The position numbers and the translations under genes were made by a program. From NCBI GenBank assembly GCA_026995935.1, contig JALWNK010000042.1:1-43465 (forward strand): DNA of 43,465 bases. Reading direction: 5' to 3'. The notes below the pieces were generated by a model. That model saw nothing but the letters and a program-made list of their open reading frames with translations. It was not told where the DNA came from and searched no databases. This DNA is from Deltaproteobacteria bacterium (GTDB lineage Bacteria; Desulfobacterota; Dissulfuribacteria; Dissulfuribacterales; QOAL01). Within the stretch, counting starts at the first letter, position 1; each line of letters begins with the position of its first letter. Positions 17,356 to 26,043 of this stretch are shown here, one piece after another.

Positions 17356-19305
17356 TTAGGTGCTCAGCCTTTCTGCTTCCTCAACTGCTTTAATATCCAC
17401 CTGATATCTTGCAACGAACTGGTCAAGCTCCTTTGATGTCTCAAGCACGCCCTGGTGTGTTGACACTATCTGCTCAGCCACATCAGAGAGCTTTTCTGCC
17501 TGGCGATGCAGTTCCTTGGCAGATGCGCTGAGCCTGGAGACCCTGCTGCTGGCGTGCTCCAGCGATTCGTTTATCTCGGCTATGGTGTGATTTTGTTCCT
17601 CTGTTGCGGCTGCTGCCGTGTTTGACAGTTTTGATGCCTCGCTTATGACACCTGTGATGCTGTCTACTGCCTCCACTGACGCCCTGGTATCCCGCTGGAT
17701 ATCCTGGATCATCTCCGTGATTTCATCTGTTGCGTCCCCTGTCTGCTTGGCAAGTTCCTTTACTTCGTTTGCCACCACCGCAAAGCCCTTTCCTGCCTCT
17801 CCTGCCCGTGCAGCCTCAATGGTGGCGTTAAGGGCAAGGAGATTAGTCTGCTCGGATATTCTCTTGATTACCTCTATGATGTCGCTGATTTTCTCAGAAC
17901 TCTTTTCAAGGCCATGGATAATCCTTGTGGTGCTGTCCGCCCTTTCTCTTGCCTCGTTTGAAATCTCTGCGGTCTTCATCACGTTTTCGCTTATTGTCGA
18001 GGCAGAATCCTGGAGTATGCCTGTGGCCTCTTCGATTGTAGAAAGGGCAGAGGTGGCCTGTTCTATTTCCTCGGTCACAGACCTGGCGACTGTATTAAGG
18101 GTAGCGGATTCCTGCTGGAGGGACTCCGTTGCAGATTTGAGGTTGGAGGCCCCTTCCATCAAGGTTTCCAAGTCCTTTTTTACGTGGTAGCAAAACCTGC
18201 CGGTACCAGCCATGACCTTGTTGGCCATTTTGTGCAGGAGTCCAAGTTCGTCCTCAGACCTGAAGCTGGATGCCTTGAGGAATTTTCCCTGGGATAGCTC
18301 CTGCATATAGTCCAAAAGCCAGAAGAGCGGTCTCGTTATCATGCCAATGGAGAAATTGGTGATGATGGCTGAAACCAGAGCTATTGCCACAAAACCTGCA
18401 ACCAGCTTCCATATGGCCCCGTAAAGGGCCTTCCAGTTGCTGCTGTTATCAAGCATAACTGCAACCAAAGCTGTGCCCTTATCTCCATAAAAGGGTAATG
18501 AGATGAGGGATAGGGCTTTTTTGCCTGAGCTTGAGATGACCTGTTTCTGGCCGGCGGCTCCAAGGAGCCCCAACAGGTGGGGATAGGACGTGTCAAAGTC
18601 CTTGGTGCTTCCCCCCATTACCAACTCACCGAAAACGCTGTCCTTATTGATCTCAAGAGACCTTGCCCGTTCCCTGGGAATGAACCAGGCGATTGAAATG
18701 TCCTTTGATTCTCCCTTGAGTTTGGAAAAAACCTGCATCATGGGGATGTTGAATTCTATTATACCTGAGAACATTCCGTTATAGACCACTGGGGAAATGC
18801 ACCTCAAGAACAGCCCTGCCGGCCCTGGCTCAATACCGGAAACAGATTTCTTGGAGGAGATAACCCTGACAAGCATGGGACGAAGCTGAATGGGGTTTGA
18901 GCCTGGCCGGACCTTGGAGCTGGTAGAGAAAATGACATTTCCCTTGGGGTCATAAACCGTAAAGAAGCCGGAAAGCTCCCTAGAGCCTGAAAGGGTCTTA
19001 AGAACCGGATCAATGGAGGTCTTTAATATGGATTTGTCCTTAAGGGCTACGGCGAATTGGAAGTTATTGAGGTTTGCCAGGCTTTCAACCAGCACCTTGC
19101 CTGGAGCGGTTGTGTCCTGGATTTCCACAGGAAGTCGTGCCCCAAGGACTTTTATCTCCTTTGCAAGCCTGTCTTTTTCAGCATCAAGGAGCGTGTTATG
19201 AAGGCATACGGAGATGACAACGGCGAATACGGCAAGGATGAGAACAAAGGGAAGAATGATCTTGGTTTTGCAGGAAAGATTCCGTATGGATTTTAAGATG
19301 GTCAT
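17356..19305 (-). CDS. Methyl-accepting chemotaxis protein
   Basis: A 649-residue receptor. TM1 is at ~15-35 and a periplasmic sensing region of ~260 residues follows (probable double-Cache fold, inferred from size). TM2 is at ~298-320, then a HAMP-like segment ([20 protein letters not shown]). The long coiled-coil signalling domain has the conserved hairpin tip at ~480-520 ([20 protein letters not shown] and [16 protein letters not shown]) that contacts CheA/CheW. No CheR-tethering pentapeptide is visible at the C terminus. Start ATG 19305 follows AAAGGAA. It lies 77 bases after the DUF3365 haem protein on the same strand, so the two are probably co-expressed and may act together as a redox or ligand sensor. 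Confidence 0.93.
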   Translation of the reverse strand: MTILKSIRNLSCKTKIILPFVLILAVFAVVISVCLHNTLLDAEKDRLAKEIKVLGARLPVEIQDTTAPGKVLVESLANLNNFQFAVALKDKSILKTSIDPVLKTLSGSRELSGFFTVYDPKGNVIFSTSSKVRPGSNPIQLRPMLVRVISSKKSVSGIEPGPAGLFLRCISPVVYNGMFSGIIEFNIPMMQVFSKLKGESKDISIAWFIPRERARSLEINKDSVFGELVMGGSTKDFDTSYPHLLGLLGAAGQKQVISSSGKKALSLISLPFYGDKGTALVAVMLDNSSNWKALYGAIWKLVAGFVAIALVSAIITNFSIGMITRPLFWLLDYMQELSQGKFLKASSFRSEDELGLLHKMANKVMAGTGRFCYHVKKDLETLMEGASNLKSATESLQQESATLNTVARSVTEEIEQATSALSTIEEATGILQDSASTISENVMKTAEISNEARERADSTTRIIHGLEKSSEKISDIIEVIKRISEQTNLLALNATIEAARAGEAGKGFAVVANEVKELAKQTGDATDEITEMIQDIQRDTRASVEAVDSITGVISEASKLSNTAAAATEEQNHTIAEINESLEHASSRVSRLSASAKELHRQAEKLSDVAEQIVSTHQGVLETSKELDQFVARYQVDIKAVEEAERLST

Positions 19306-19382
19306 TTTCTGGTTCCTTTAGGCTCGAAAAGGCCTTGGCAAATCCCAGGGGCCGCCTTTGCAGCCCCAAGGGTTTTGGATGA

Positions 19383-20111
19383 TTATTTTACCGGGAAGGA
19401 CACACTTATTGCGCCCCTCAACTGCCCAAGCTTGTAGCCCTCTTTCTTGTGTCTTGAGATATCCAAGGCCCCCTTTGGTTCACCATGGCATTTCAGGCAG
19501 GCCTGCCTGATGTAGATGGGCTTGAGGTAGCGGTAACGTCCGTTCTCAATGGCACCGTATCCCTTACCCATGGGGTAGTCCGGGTTTTCGAACATCTTTA
19601 GGACCTTCTTTTCAAAGGCGTCTGGCTGGTTGTATGCGTTTCTGTACTTAAAGGTGGTCTGCTTTATGGCGATGTCGGTTTTTGCCTTTAGGATCTGTCC
19701 TGTCTCCCGTCCAAATACGGCCGGGATATACATCTTGAATCCCTTTCCCTTCTGGTTGATGCGGGCCTGGTTCATCTTTACGCTGAGCTTTGCCGCATCT
19801 ATTACCTCCTTGAGGACCTTTTGGACCTCTGGGTCAAGATCGCTGATATCCTTTCCTGTTATCTTTTTAAAGCTTTCAAGCATCTGCTTTTCAACGTACT
19901 CAGGAGTGAAACCCTTGTTCCCCTTGTTTGGGTCGTTTATCAGGTCCTGGTTCTTGGCAACCACTCCCCGACCGGCAATGATCATGGTGGCAGTGTAACT
20001 TGCTATCTCAGCGGCTTTATCCTTTGGAATAGGTGCAGCAACCGATTGAAATGCACAGAACATTGTGGCAAACAAGAACAAGATTGAAAGAATAATGGGA
20101 CTATTTTTCAT
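19383..20111 (-). CDS. Periplasmic DUF3365 (Tll0287-like) c-type haem protein
   Basis: A 242-residue exported protein with a signal peptide (residues 1-25, ILFLFATMFCAFQSVAAP). The body carries the Tll0287/DUF3365 pattern: long helices, ARINQKGKGFKMYIPAVFGRE, and a single haem attachment motif CLKCHGEP near residue 207 followed by KKEGYKLGQLRGAISVSFPV. In this family one covalently bound haem sits in a PAS-like fold and is thought to sense redox state or small gases. AAGGAGG precedes the ATG at 20111. It is the first gene of a two-gene minus-strand unit with the downstream MCP, and I infer it may supply the stimulus to that receptor. Confidence 0.88.
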   Translation of the reverse strand: MKNSPIILSILFLFATMFCAFQSVAAPIPKDKAAEIASYTATMIIAGRGVVAKNQDLINDPNKGNKGFTPEYVEKQMLESFKKITGKDISDLDPEVQKVLKEVIDAAKLSVKMNQARINQKGKGFKMYIPAVFGRETGQILKAKTDIAIKQTTFKYRNAYNQPDAFEKKVLKMFENPDYPMGKGYGAIENGRYRYLKPIYIRQACLKCHGEPKGALDISRHKKEGYKLGQLRGAISVSFPVK

Positions 20112-20280
20112 TGGAAGGCCTCCTTAACCGGTTTAATTCATCTATTTTTCAAAGTCGGTATAAACACAAATTTCCTTAAACGTCTGCTACCCAAATTTAT
20201 GGCCCCATTTATATGTTTTGACATTCGGGATTCCACTTCATAGACTTGGTCATCACTGTGTTTCAACACTGGGTAAAATC

Positions 20281-22017
20281 ATGGCTTGGCAGAAACAGAC
20301 AGACAATTCAATTCTTGGACGGATAGGCCGACTCATACGCCCCTATGCAAAAAGGGTGGTTGCGGCAGTGGTGTTCAGCCTCCTGGTATCCGGCCTAAAC
20401 GGTGCCATTGCCTGGCTGGTCAAGCCCGCCATGGACCTCATTTTTGTTGAAAAGAGATTTGGCTACATCGTTTATCTGCCTGTAGGTCTTGTTCTTCTTT
20501 ATCTTTTGAGGGGAGGCGCAAGTTTTCTTCAGTCCTACCTCATGCGCACCGCAGGTTTCCAGCTGGTAAGGGACCTTAGAAACAGGTTTTATGAGAGCAT
20601 GGTAAACCTCCCTGTCTCTGTTATTACCCGCCAGACAAGCGGAGACATGGTCTCGCGCCTCATGAATGACATCGGCATCCTGAGCGCCATACTCTCTGAC
20701 AGTTTCCGGACCTTTCTGGTACAAGTGCCCTCCATCCTGGTGCTCATAGGAGTTGCCCTTTACAGGAGATGGGACCTTGCCATCCTTAGCCTGATTCTTT
20801 TCCCATTCATTGGTTATGGGACACGTGTTCTAAGCAAGTACGTAAAAAGGCGCAGAAAAAAGGTGCAAAGGTTCCTGGCGCTTATTACACACAGAATGAA
20901 CGAGACGGTTTCCGGCATAAAGGTCATAAAGGTCTTTGGCATGGAAATGGCCAAGGTTGAACAGTTCAAGAAGGAGAACCAGAATGCCTACAGGCAGTAT
21001 GCACGGGTAGTCAGGCTCAAGGAGGGTACCAAGTACCTTATAGATGTGTGCTCCGGAATATCCGTTGCAATCATCCTGGGCTACGGCGCCACCCTTGTTG
21101 TTAAAGGGGCCATGACATCCGGGGACTTTTTTTCCGTACTCACGGCCATTGTAATGGCCTTCACCCCGCTAAAAAAGCTAGGAAGGGCCTATTCCACCCT
21201 GCAGGAATCCGTTGGCGTCCTGGAGCGGGTGGACAGCTTCCTTGAGCTTGAGCCTGAAAAAAGCCAGGGAAAGAGGGTTGCTGGCCTTTCATCATCCATT
21301 GATTTCAAGGACGTCTCCTTTTCATACGAAAAAAAGGAGCCTGTTCTTAATGACGTCACCCTTACCATCCCAAAGGGCAGGGTGACTGCCATTGTTGGCC
21401 CGAGCGGGGCTGGAAAATCCACCCTGGTGGATCTGATACCGCGCTTCATCTCCCCTACAAAGGGGCGTGTAGAATGGGACGGCAGGGATCTTGAGACCCT
21501 TGATCTTAAATCCCTGAGGGCACAGATTGCAGTTGTAAGCCAGGATGTCGTCCTATTTTCAGACACCATACGCGAGAACATTGCAGCCGGGCGCAGGGAT
21601 GCCACTGATGAAGAGATTATTAAGGCTGCAAGACTTGCCCACGCCCATGAATTCATATCTAAGCTGCCCCAAGGTTATGATACAATACTTGATGAAAGGG
21701 GGCTTAACCTTTCAGGCGGGCAGCGTCAAAGGATCGCCTTTGCACGGGCCCTGTTGAAGGATGCCCCGGTGCTCATACTGGATGAGGCAACCAGTGCCCT
21801 TGATTCAGTATCGGAACAGGCCGTCCAGGAGGCCCTTAAAAACGTCATGAAAAACAGGACAACCATAGTGGTTGCCCACAGGCTCACTACCATAAAGGAT
21901 GCAGACACCATTGTGGTCATGGACAACGGAAGGATTCTTGAGACAGGAAGCCATGAAGAGCTCCTTGGTGCCTCTAGGCTTTATCAGGAACTCTACAGCA
22001 GTTACGGAGAAGGATAA
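20281..22017 (+). CDS. msbA: MsbA-type lipid A / phospholipid ABC exporter
   Basis: A half-transporter of ~578 residues. About six TM helices lie in residues 20-310. The nucleotide-binding domain follows with Walker A GPSGAGKSTL (~372), Q-loop VVSQDVVLFSD, signature LSGGQRQR (~476), Walker B VLILDEATSALD (~496) and H-loop VVAHRLTTI. It flips lipid-linked material across the inner membrane. ATG at 20281 gives the standard MsbA N terminus; the longer TTG start at 20218 adds 21 residues without family resemblance. The stop abuts the ATG of the CarS-like gene, and a PHP gene follows one base later, forming a coupled three-gene operon. Confidence 0.92.
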   Translation: MAWQKQTDNSILGRIGRLIRPYAKRVVAAVVFSLLVSGLNGAIAWLVKPAMDLIFVEKRFGYIVYLPVGLVLLYLLRGGASFLQSYLMRTAGFQLVRDLRNRFYESMVNLPVSVITRQTSGDMVSRLMNDIGILSAILSDSFRTFLVQVPSILVLIGVALYRRWDLAILSLILFPFIGYGTRVLSKYVKRRRKKVQRFLALITHRMNETVSGIKVIKVFGMEMAKVEQFKKENQNAYRQYARVVRLKEGTKYLIDVCSGISVAIILGYGATLVVKGAMTSGDFFSVLTAIVMAFTPLKKLGRAYSTLQESVGVLERVDSFLELEPEKSQGKRVAGLSSSIDFKDVSFSYEKKEPVLNDVTLTIPKGRVTAIVGPSGAGKSTLVDLIPRFISPTKGRVEWDGRDLETLDLKSLRAQIAVVSQDVVLFSDTIRENIAAGRRDATDEEIIKAARLAHAHEFISKLPQGYDTILDERGLNLSGGQRQRIAFARALLKDAPVLILDEATSALDSVSEQAVQEALKNVMKNRTTIVVAHRLTTIKDADTIVVMDNGRILETGSHEELLGASRLYQELYSSYGEG

Positions 22018-22521
22018 ATGGCCATGGAAGAGATACACGTTCTCATTGATGTCAAGCTCCTGCTGCTTCTTGGATGCGCCAATACCATGCCTATTGTGGC
22101 CTTTCACATCTTCAAGGATAGATTCTCTGCACCCATAGACCTTGGCAGAAATTTCATTGACGGAAGACCCATCTTCGGCCCCCATAAGACATGGAGGGGG
22201 CTTGTTGCAAGTGTCCTTGGCACCTGGCTTGCTGCCCTTATCCTGCACGTTGACTTTGCTCATGGTGTACTTTTGGCTCTGTGGTCAATGGTTGGCGACA
22301 TGATTGCAAGCTTTATAAAGAGGAGGCTTGGACTTAAAAGCGGGGCAAGATGTACAGGCATTGATCAGGCAATAGAGTCCCTTTTGCCCCTTGTGATACT
22401 TAAGGGGTCTCTTGGCATCACCTGGCCTGACTGTTTCATTGTTACGGCACTGTTTGTGTTTCTGGAGATTGTCCTTTCTCCATTTTTTTACAAAATAGGT
22501 TTCAGGAAGAACCCATATTGA
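22018..22521 (+). CDS. CDP-archaeol synthase-like (PF01864/CarS family) membrane protein
   Basis: A 167-residue integral membrane protein with four or five hydrophobic segments. Motifs place it in the CarS/DUF46 family: FGPHKTWRG (~56), then GDMIASFIKRRLGLKSGA followed by GIDQAIESLLPL. Archaeal CarS transfers CMP from CTP to unsaturated archaeol; bacterial members are less well studied and may make CDP-activated lipids or polyprenyl derivatives. The N-terminal region is short compared with CdsA. It begins directly after the msbA stop with GGAGAAGGA upstream, so it is co-translated with a lipid flippase, consistent with a lipid-modification role. The substrate is unknown. Confidence 0.82.
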   Translation: MAMEEIHVLIDVKLLLLLGCANTMPIVAFHIFKDRFSAPIDLGRNFIDGRPIFGPHKTWRGLVASVLGTWLAALILHVDFAHGVLLALWSMVGDMIASFIKRRLGLKSGARCTGIDQAIESLLPLVILKGSLGITWPDCFIVTALFVFLEIVLSPFFYKIGFRKNPY

Positions 22522-22522
22522 A

Positions 22523-23260
22523 ATGGCACTATTAAAGGCGGATTTCCATATCCATACCAGCGAGGACCCCAAGGATTTCATACGGTACAGCGCCTGTGAG
22601 CTTATAGACATGGCGCATGGCCTTGGCTACCAGGTCCTTTTCATAACAAACCACGACAGGTGCACCTGGAGCACCTATCTCAGGGATTATGCAAAAGAGC
22701 GCGGCATCTTGTTGATCCCTGGCATGGAGGCCACCATTCAAGGAAAGCATGTGCTTTTGCTGAACTTCGCATTTGAAAGCCTGAGCGTCTCCTCCATTAA
22801 GGACCTTTATGCACTTAAGCGGCAGGGGGGGCTCATTGTGGCGCCTCATCCCTACTATCCAAGCCCTGTGGCCCTTGGAAGGCATTTTACCAGGAACTTG
22901 GGGCTCTTTGATGCCGTGGAGTGGTCACACTTTTTTTGTAATGCAATAAATTTTAACAGGCGCATGGAACGGGTGGCAAAAAGGGCTGGAATACCCGTGG
23001 TTGGGACCTCGGATGCCCATCAGCGCCGCCAGTTTCACACAACCTATTCGCTGGTTGAGGCTGAATTCCATGTAGATTCTGTTATAGAGGCAGTAAAAAT
23101 GGGGAAAGTGAAGGTTAAGACAACTCCTCTTCCCCTTAAGGAGCTTTTGCGGATAAATGCCACCATGGTTTTCAGGAATCTTCTTTTCAAGAAGATGGGT
23201 CTGCCTGACTCGGCAATCTTGCATAAAAGCGGCAATAGTGCCGGTACAAAACCTTCCTGA
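22523..23260 (+). CDS. PHP-domain phosphoesterase
   Basis: A 245-residue metal-dependent phosphoesterase-like protein. PHP motifs appear in order: DFHIHT (residues 7-12), FITNHDR (~39-45), PGMEAT (~66-71), APHPYY (~110) and GTSDAHQRR (~165-173). These supply the trinuclear metal ligands of this superfamily (HisB-type histidinol phosphatases, PolC PHP and others). It lacks polymerase domains, so it is a stand-alone enzyme of unknown substrate. The C-terminal ~45 residues are basic. It begins one base after the CarS-like gene and probably shares its lipid or envelope context. Confidence 0.85.
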   Translation: MALLKADFHIHTSEDPKDFIRYSACELIDMAHGLGYQVLFITNHDRCTWSTYLRDYAKERGILLIPGMEATIQGKHVLLLNFAFESLSVSSIKDLYALKRQGGLIVAPHPYYPSPVALGRHFTRNLGLFDAVEWSHFFCNAINFNRRMERVAKRAGIPVVGTSDAHQRRQFHTTYSLVEAEFHVDSVIEAVKMGKVKVKTTPLPLKELLRINATMVFRNLLFKKMGLPDSAILHKSGNSAGTKPS

Positions 23261-23313
23261 TGCGGTTTTAAAGAGGGTTGTAGGGAACTAAGAACGGGAA
23301 AAGTTGAAAAAAA

Positions 23314-23390
23314 TGGTGGCGGTGCAGGGACTTGAACCCCGGACGCTGCGGATATGAGCCGCATGCTCTGACCAGCTGAGCTACACCGCC
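23314..23390 (-). tRNA. tRNA-Met, elongator (anticodon CAT)
   Basis: The complement folds with acceptor GGCGGTG/CACCGCC, D-arm GCTCAGCTGGTCAGAGC, anticodon stem TGCGG/CCGCA with loop CTCATAT (anticodon at 23354-23356), T-loop GGTTCAAGTCC and an encoded CCA (23314-23316). The acceptor and D-arm resemble elongator tRNA-Met more than tRNA-Ile2 or initiator tRNA; a lysidine-modified Ile(CAU) role is not excluded by sequence alone. Confidence 0.92.
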
Positions 23391-23404
23391 GTTTTGCAGC
23401 TACT

Positions 23405-23432
23405 CTATTAAACATTTTTCGCAGGGTGTCAA
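23405..23432 (-). promoter_or_regulatory. Sigma-70 promoter of tRNA-Met
   Basis: On the minus strand TTGACA (complement of 23427-23432) and TAATAG (complement of 23405-23410) are separated by 16 bases and end about 15 bases from the tRNA 5' end. Confidence 0.6.
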
Positions 23433-23635
23433 GATTTTCTTTGGCACTGGAATTTGGCATGCATAGTAACAACGGCTCCTGCTTCCATAGGGCTCTCGTA
23501 TCTTTGCAAACTTAACAGCTTATGGATTTTTTCAACAGTTATCCTTCTAATGTCCATATCTTCTTGAATTTTCAATGGCTGGCTGATAAAGATAGCCTAA
23601 CAATGTCCACAAAAGGTGCGGACAAGGAGGTAAAC

Positions 23636-24103
23636 ATGCAAAAGACCATAACCAGGGCCGTACCCACAGGGGTTTGGGTAGTGACAGCACGTTCAGGGGA
23701 CAAAATCAACGGCATGACCGCTGCCTGGGCAACCCAGGTCTCTTTTAAGCCAAGACTGGTGGCTGTCTCCATTGCCCCTCCAAGATTTACCTATTCTCTC
23801 ATAAAGGAGTCGGGTTATTTTTGCCTTAACCTCCTCTCTGAGGATCAGATAGAGCTTGCAAACCACTTTGGTTTCAAAAGCGGGAGAAAGGTAGACAAGT
23901 TCAAGGGAGTGGATTACGAAAACGGTCCCAAGGGCTCTCCCATTCTTAAGGACGCGGTGGCCTACGTGGAGTGTGAGCTAAAGGAAACCTTCAAGACAGG
24001 GGACCATGACCTTTTCGTGGGCGAGGTTATTGATGCAGCAGAACTTAAAAAGGATGCAAGGCCTCTCATTTTCAGATGGGAAGACTTTTTCGGGAAAAAA
24101 TAG
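23636..24103 (+). CDS. Flavin reductase-like FMN-binding protein
   Basis: A 155-residue split-barrel flavoprotein. The N terminus AVPTGVWVVTARSGDKINGMTAAWATQVSFKPRLVAVSI is typical of flavin reductase-like domain proteins, and the FxLNLL (YFCLNLLSEDQ) and VECEL strands follow. It probably binds FMN and passes electrons to an unidentified acceptor. The start at 23636 has a perfect AAGGAGG at 23624-23630; an in-frame ATG at 23603 would add a poorly conserved leader containing that site. It precedes the TPR gene by 25 bases and may be co-transcribed with it, though a functional link is not evident. Confidence 0.87.
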   Translation: MQKTITRAVPTGVWVVTARSGDKINGMTAAWATQVSFKPRLVAVSIAPPRFTYSLIKESGYFCLNLLSEDQIELANHFGFKSGRKVDKFKGVDYENGPKGSPILKDAVAYVECELKETFKTGDHDLFVGEVIDAAELKKDARPLIFRWEDFFGKK

Positions 24104-24128
24104 CAATTCTTATATAAGGTGAGGTTTC

Positions 24129-24839
24129 ATGGTGGAAGAAAAAGGCAAGTCAAAAGAGGCAGTAACAGCTCCAGGTCAGCCTTTAGACAACCAGGGAAGC
24201 GAGCAGGAGCCTGAAAAGGACAGGCTCGATGAGCTCTTGGCAGATGTCCCCGAGTGGTTAAGGGGGCCCATTAAGCAGTATTACAGGCAGATCCTTGTAA
24301 CCATTGCCCTTGTACTTGTGGTGTCCTGTCTGCTTAGTGGTTATGCCTACTATGTGAGGCGTCAGGAGACTGCTGCATCTTTCCAACTTGGCCTTGCCAT
24401 GTCCACTACTAACATAGACAAGAAAATAGAAGAGCTTAAGAAGATTCAAAACAGTTTCTCCCACACCAGTGCGGCAAGGTTGGCGGGCCTTCTTATAGGC
24501 CAGGTCTATTTGCAAACGGGGGACTGGGATTCAGCCCTTGATGCCTTTAAGAGGGCAGAAGGCGATTTCAGCGGAATCATGGCAGACACGGCCCACATGG
24601 GTCAGGGATACAGTCTTGAGGAAAAGAAGAGTCTCAACGAGGCGCTGACTCGTTTTAAGGATGTTGCCGCAAGGAAAAATGGTATGGAGGCCGTTGCTAC
24701 CCTTGATGAGGCAAGGGTCTATCAGGAACTTGGAAAAAAAGAGGAGGCCGTCAGCGCCTACGACAGGTACCTTGACCTTGAGCCAAAGTCTCCGCTTCTT
24801 GACTTTATAAGGTTCCAGGTAATGAACCTTTCAAGCTGA
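24129..24839 (+). CDS. Single-pass membrane TPR protein (YfgM-like architecture)
   Basis: A 236-residue protein with an acidic, unstructured N-terminal ~45 residues, one TM helix at ~56-77 (ILVTIALVLVVSCLLSGYAYYV), then a periplasmic helical domain with TPR-like repeats (QVYLQTGDWDSALDAFKRAE, ARVYQELGKKEEAVSAYDRYLDLEPKS). This matches the architecture of YfgM-type proteins that interact with the Sec translocon and periplasmic chaperones. That function is inferred from architecture, not proven. It is preceded by AAGGTGAGG and followed, after 24 bases, by the glycosyltransferase gene. Confidence 0.75.
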   Translation: MVEEKGKSKEAVTAPGQPLDNQGSEQEPEKDRLDELLADVPEWLRGPIKQYYRQILVTIALVLVVSCLLSGYAYYVRRQETAASFQLGLAMSTTNIDKKIEELKKIQNSFSHTSAARLAGLLIGQVYLQTGDWDSALDAFKRAEGDFSGIMADTAHMGQGYSLEEKKSLNEALTRFKDVAARKNGMEAVATLDEARVYQELGKKEEAVSAYDRYLDLEPKSPLLDFIRFQVMNLSS

Positions 24840-24863
24840 TTTTCAACACAGGCTTTAAGATTC

Positions 24864-26030
24864 TTGGCGTCACCCATTGAGGCCACACTCGTCATCTATC
24901 CACCAGTTGAGTGGGGAGGTCTGTTTCAGCGCCCTCAGCATCTTGCCATTTCGCTTTCAAGGTATTTCAGGTCGGTAGTCTACCTTGAACCTGCTGGCCT
25001 TAGAAACCCGCATCTAAAAGATATAAAGAGGCTAAGGGCCCTTTTTGCTAAAAGGAAGGCCTGCTCCACTCCGCTTCCCCGTAATCTCCTTGTAAAAAGA
25101 CTTCCCCTAATCCCCCTTCAAGGGCCGGGTCTTGTGGAAAAATTGAATGCATCCATTTTGGACGCCTTGCTTTCACGGCTGAAAGAGAGGTGTAACGGAG
25201 GGGTGATCTTATGGGTGGGGGCGCCAGCGCCCTTTTTAAGAAAGACTAATGCCCTTTCTGGGGATACTCCACTTGTGTTTGACTGGATGGATGACTACGC
25301 CCTTTTCAGGCAGTTGTCCCAGAGGGTTGTCTCCATGCAGTTTGAACTTCTTCTGCGGGCAGACCTGGTCTTTACATCGTCCAAAAGGCTTTTAGAAGAG
25401 GCAGAGGGCAGGGGGGCAAAGAGGGTTTTCCTGCTGCCAAACGGGGTTGATATTAATCACTGGAGGGCAGGGAAACGGGGCGAATTGAGAGGGAGGCTTG
25501 GGGTGAATGGGCCAATTGTAGGTTACTTTGGCACCATTTCTGAGTGGATGGATGGCGATCTCATACGGGAGATGGCCCTTAAGAGGCCCGGCTGGAACTT
25601 TGTCTTTATCGGGCCAAGGGCAGATGGAGGAAGCCTTGATTATGTCTTCAGGCCCCATAACGTATTTCATGTTTCTCAGGTAAACTATGTCCTGCTGCCG
25701 AGCCTCGCAAATGATTTTGACCTATGCTGGATGCCATTTAAGATAAACAGCCTTACAGAAGCCATAAATCCCGTAAAGATTTACGAATACCTTGCCATGG
25801 GAAAACCTGTGGTCTCTCCGCCTTTTCCCGACCTTTTGGGTCTTGAAGGGCTTGTTCACTTCGCACGCAGTAAAGAGGAGTGGATAAACGGGCTTGAGAA
25901 AGGGCTCTTGGAGGTTAATATGGCAGAGGCAAAAAGGCGGAGACAGGAGGCCATCAAAAGGTTTCAGTGGAGCCATATTGCCAAGGATGCCGCAAGGGCA
26001 CTTTCAGCTTCAGGTTTAGCAAGGTTCTAG
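24864..26030 (+). CDS. Glycosyltransferase, GT-B fold (TuaH-like)
   Basis: A 388-residue GT-B family protein. The N-terminal domain has VEWGGLFQRPQHLA, common in enzymes annotated as TuaH-like (teichuronic acid) or spore-coat transferases. A VFDWMDDYALF acceptor-side motif (~135) and an NGVDINHW linker motif (~195) follow. The nucleotide-sugar site resembles GYFGTISEW...INPVKIYEYLAMGKPVVS (~220-325). The start is a TTG at 24864 with a weak ribosome site, so the exact N terminus is uncertain. It is 13 bases upstream of wecB, suggesting a joint role in surface polysaccharide assembly. The sugar specificity is unknown. Confidence 0.83.
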   Translation: MASPIEATLVIYPPVEWGGLFQRPQHLAISLSRYFRSVVYLEPAGLRNPHLKDIKRLRALFAKRKACSTPLPRNLLVKRLPLIPLQGPGLVEKLNASILDALLSRLKERCNGGVILWVGAPAPFLRKTNALSGDTPLVFDWMDDYALFRQLSQRVVSMQFELLLRADLVFTSSKRLLEEAEGRGAKRVFLLPNGVDINHWRAGKRGELRGRLGVNGPIVGYFGTISEWMDGDLIREMALKRPGWNFVFIGPRADGGSLDYVFRPHNVFHVSQVNYVLLPSLANDFDLCWMPFKINSLTEAINPVKIYEYLAMGKPVVSPPFPDLLGLEGLVHFARSKEEWINGLEKGLLEVNMAEAKRRRQEAIKRFQWSHIAKDAARALSASGLARF

Positions 26031-26043
26031 AGGGGAGGCAGGC

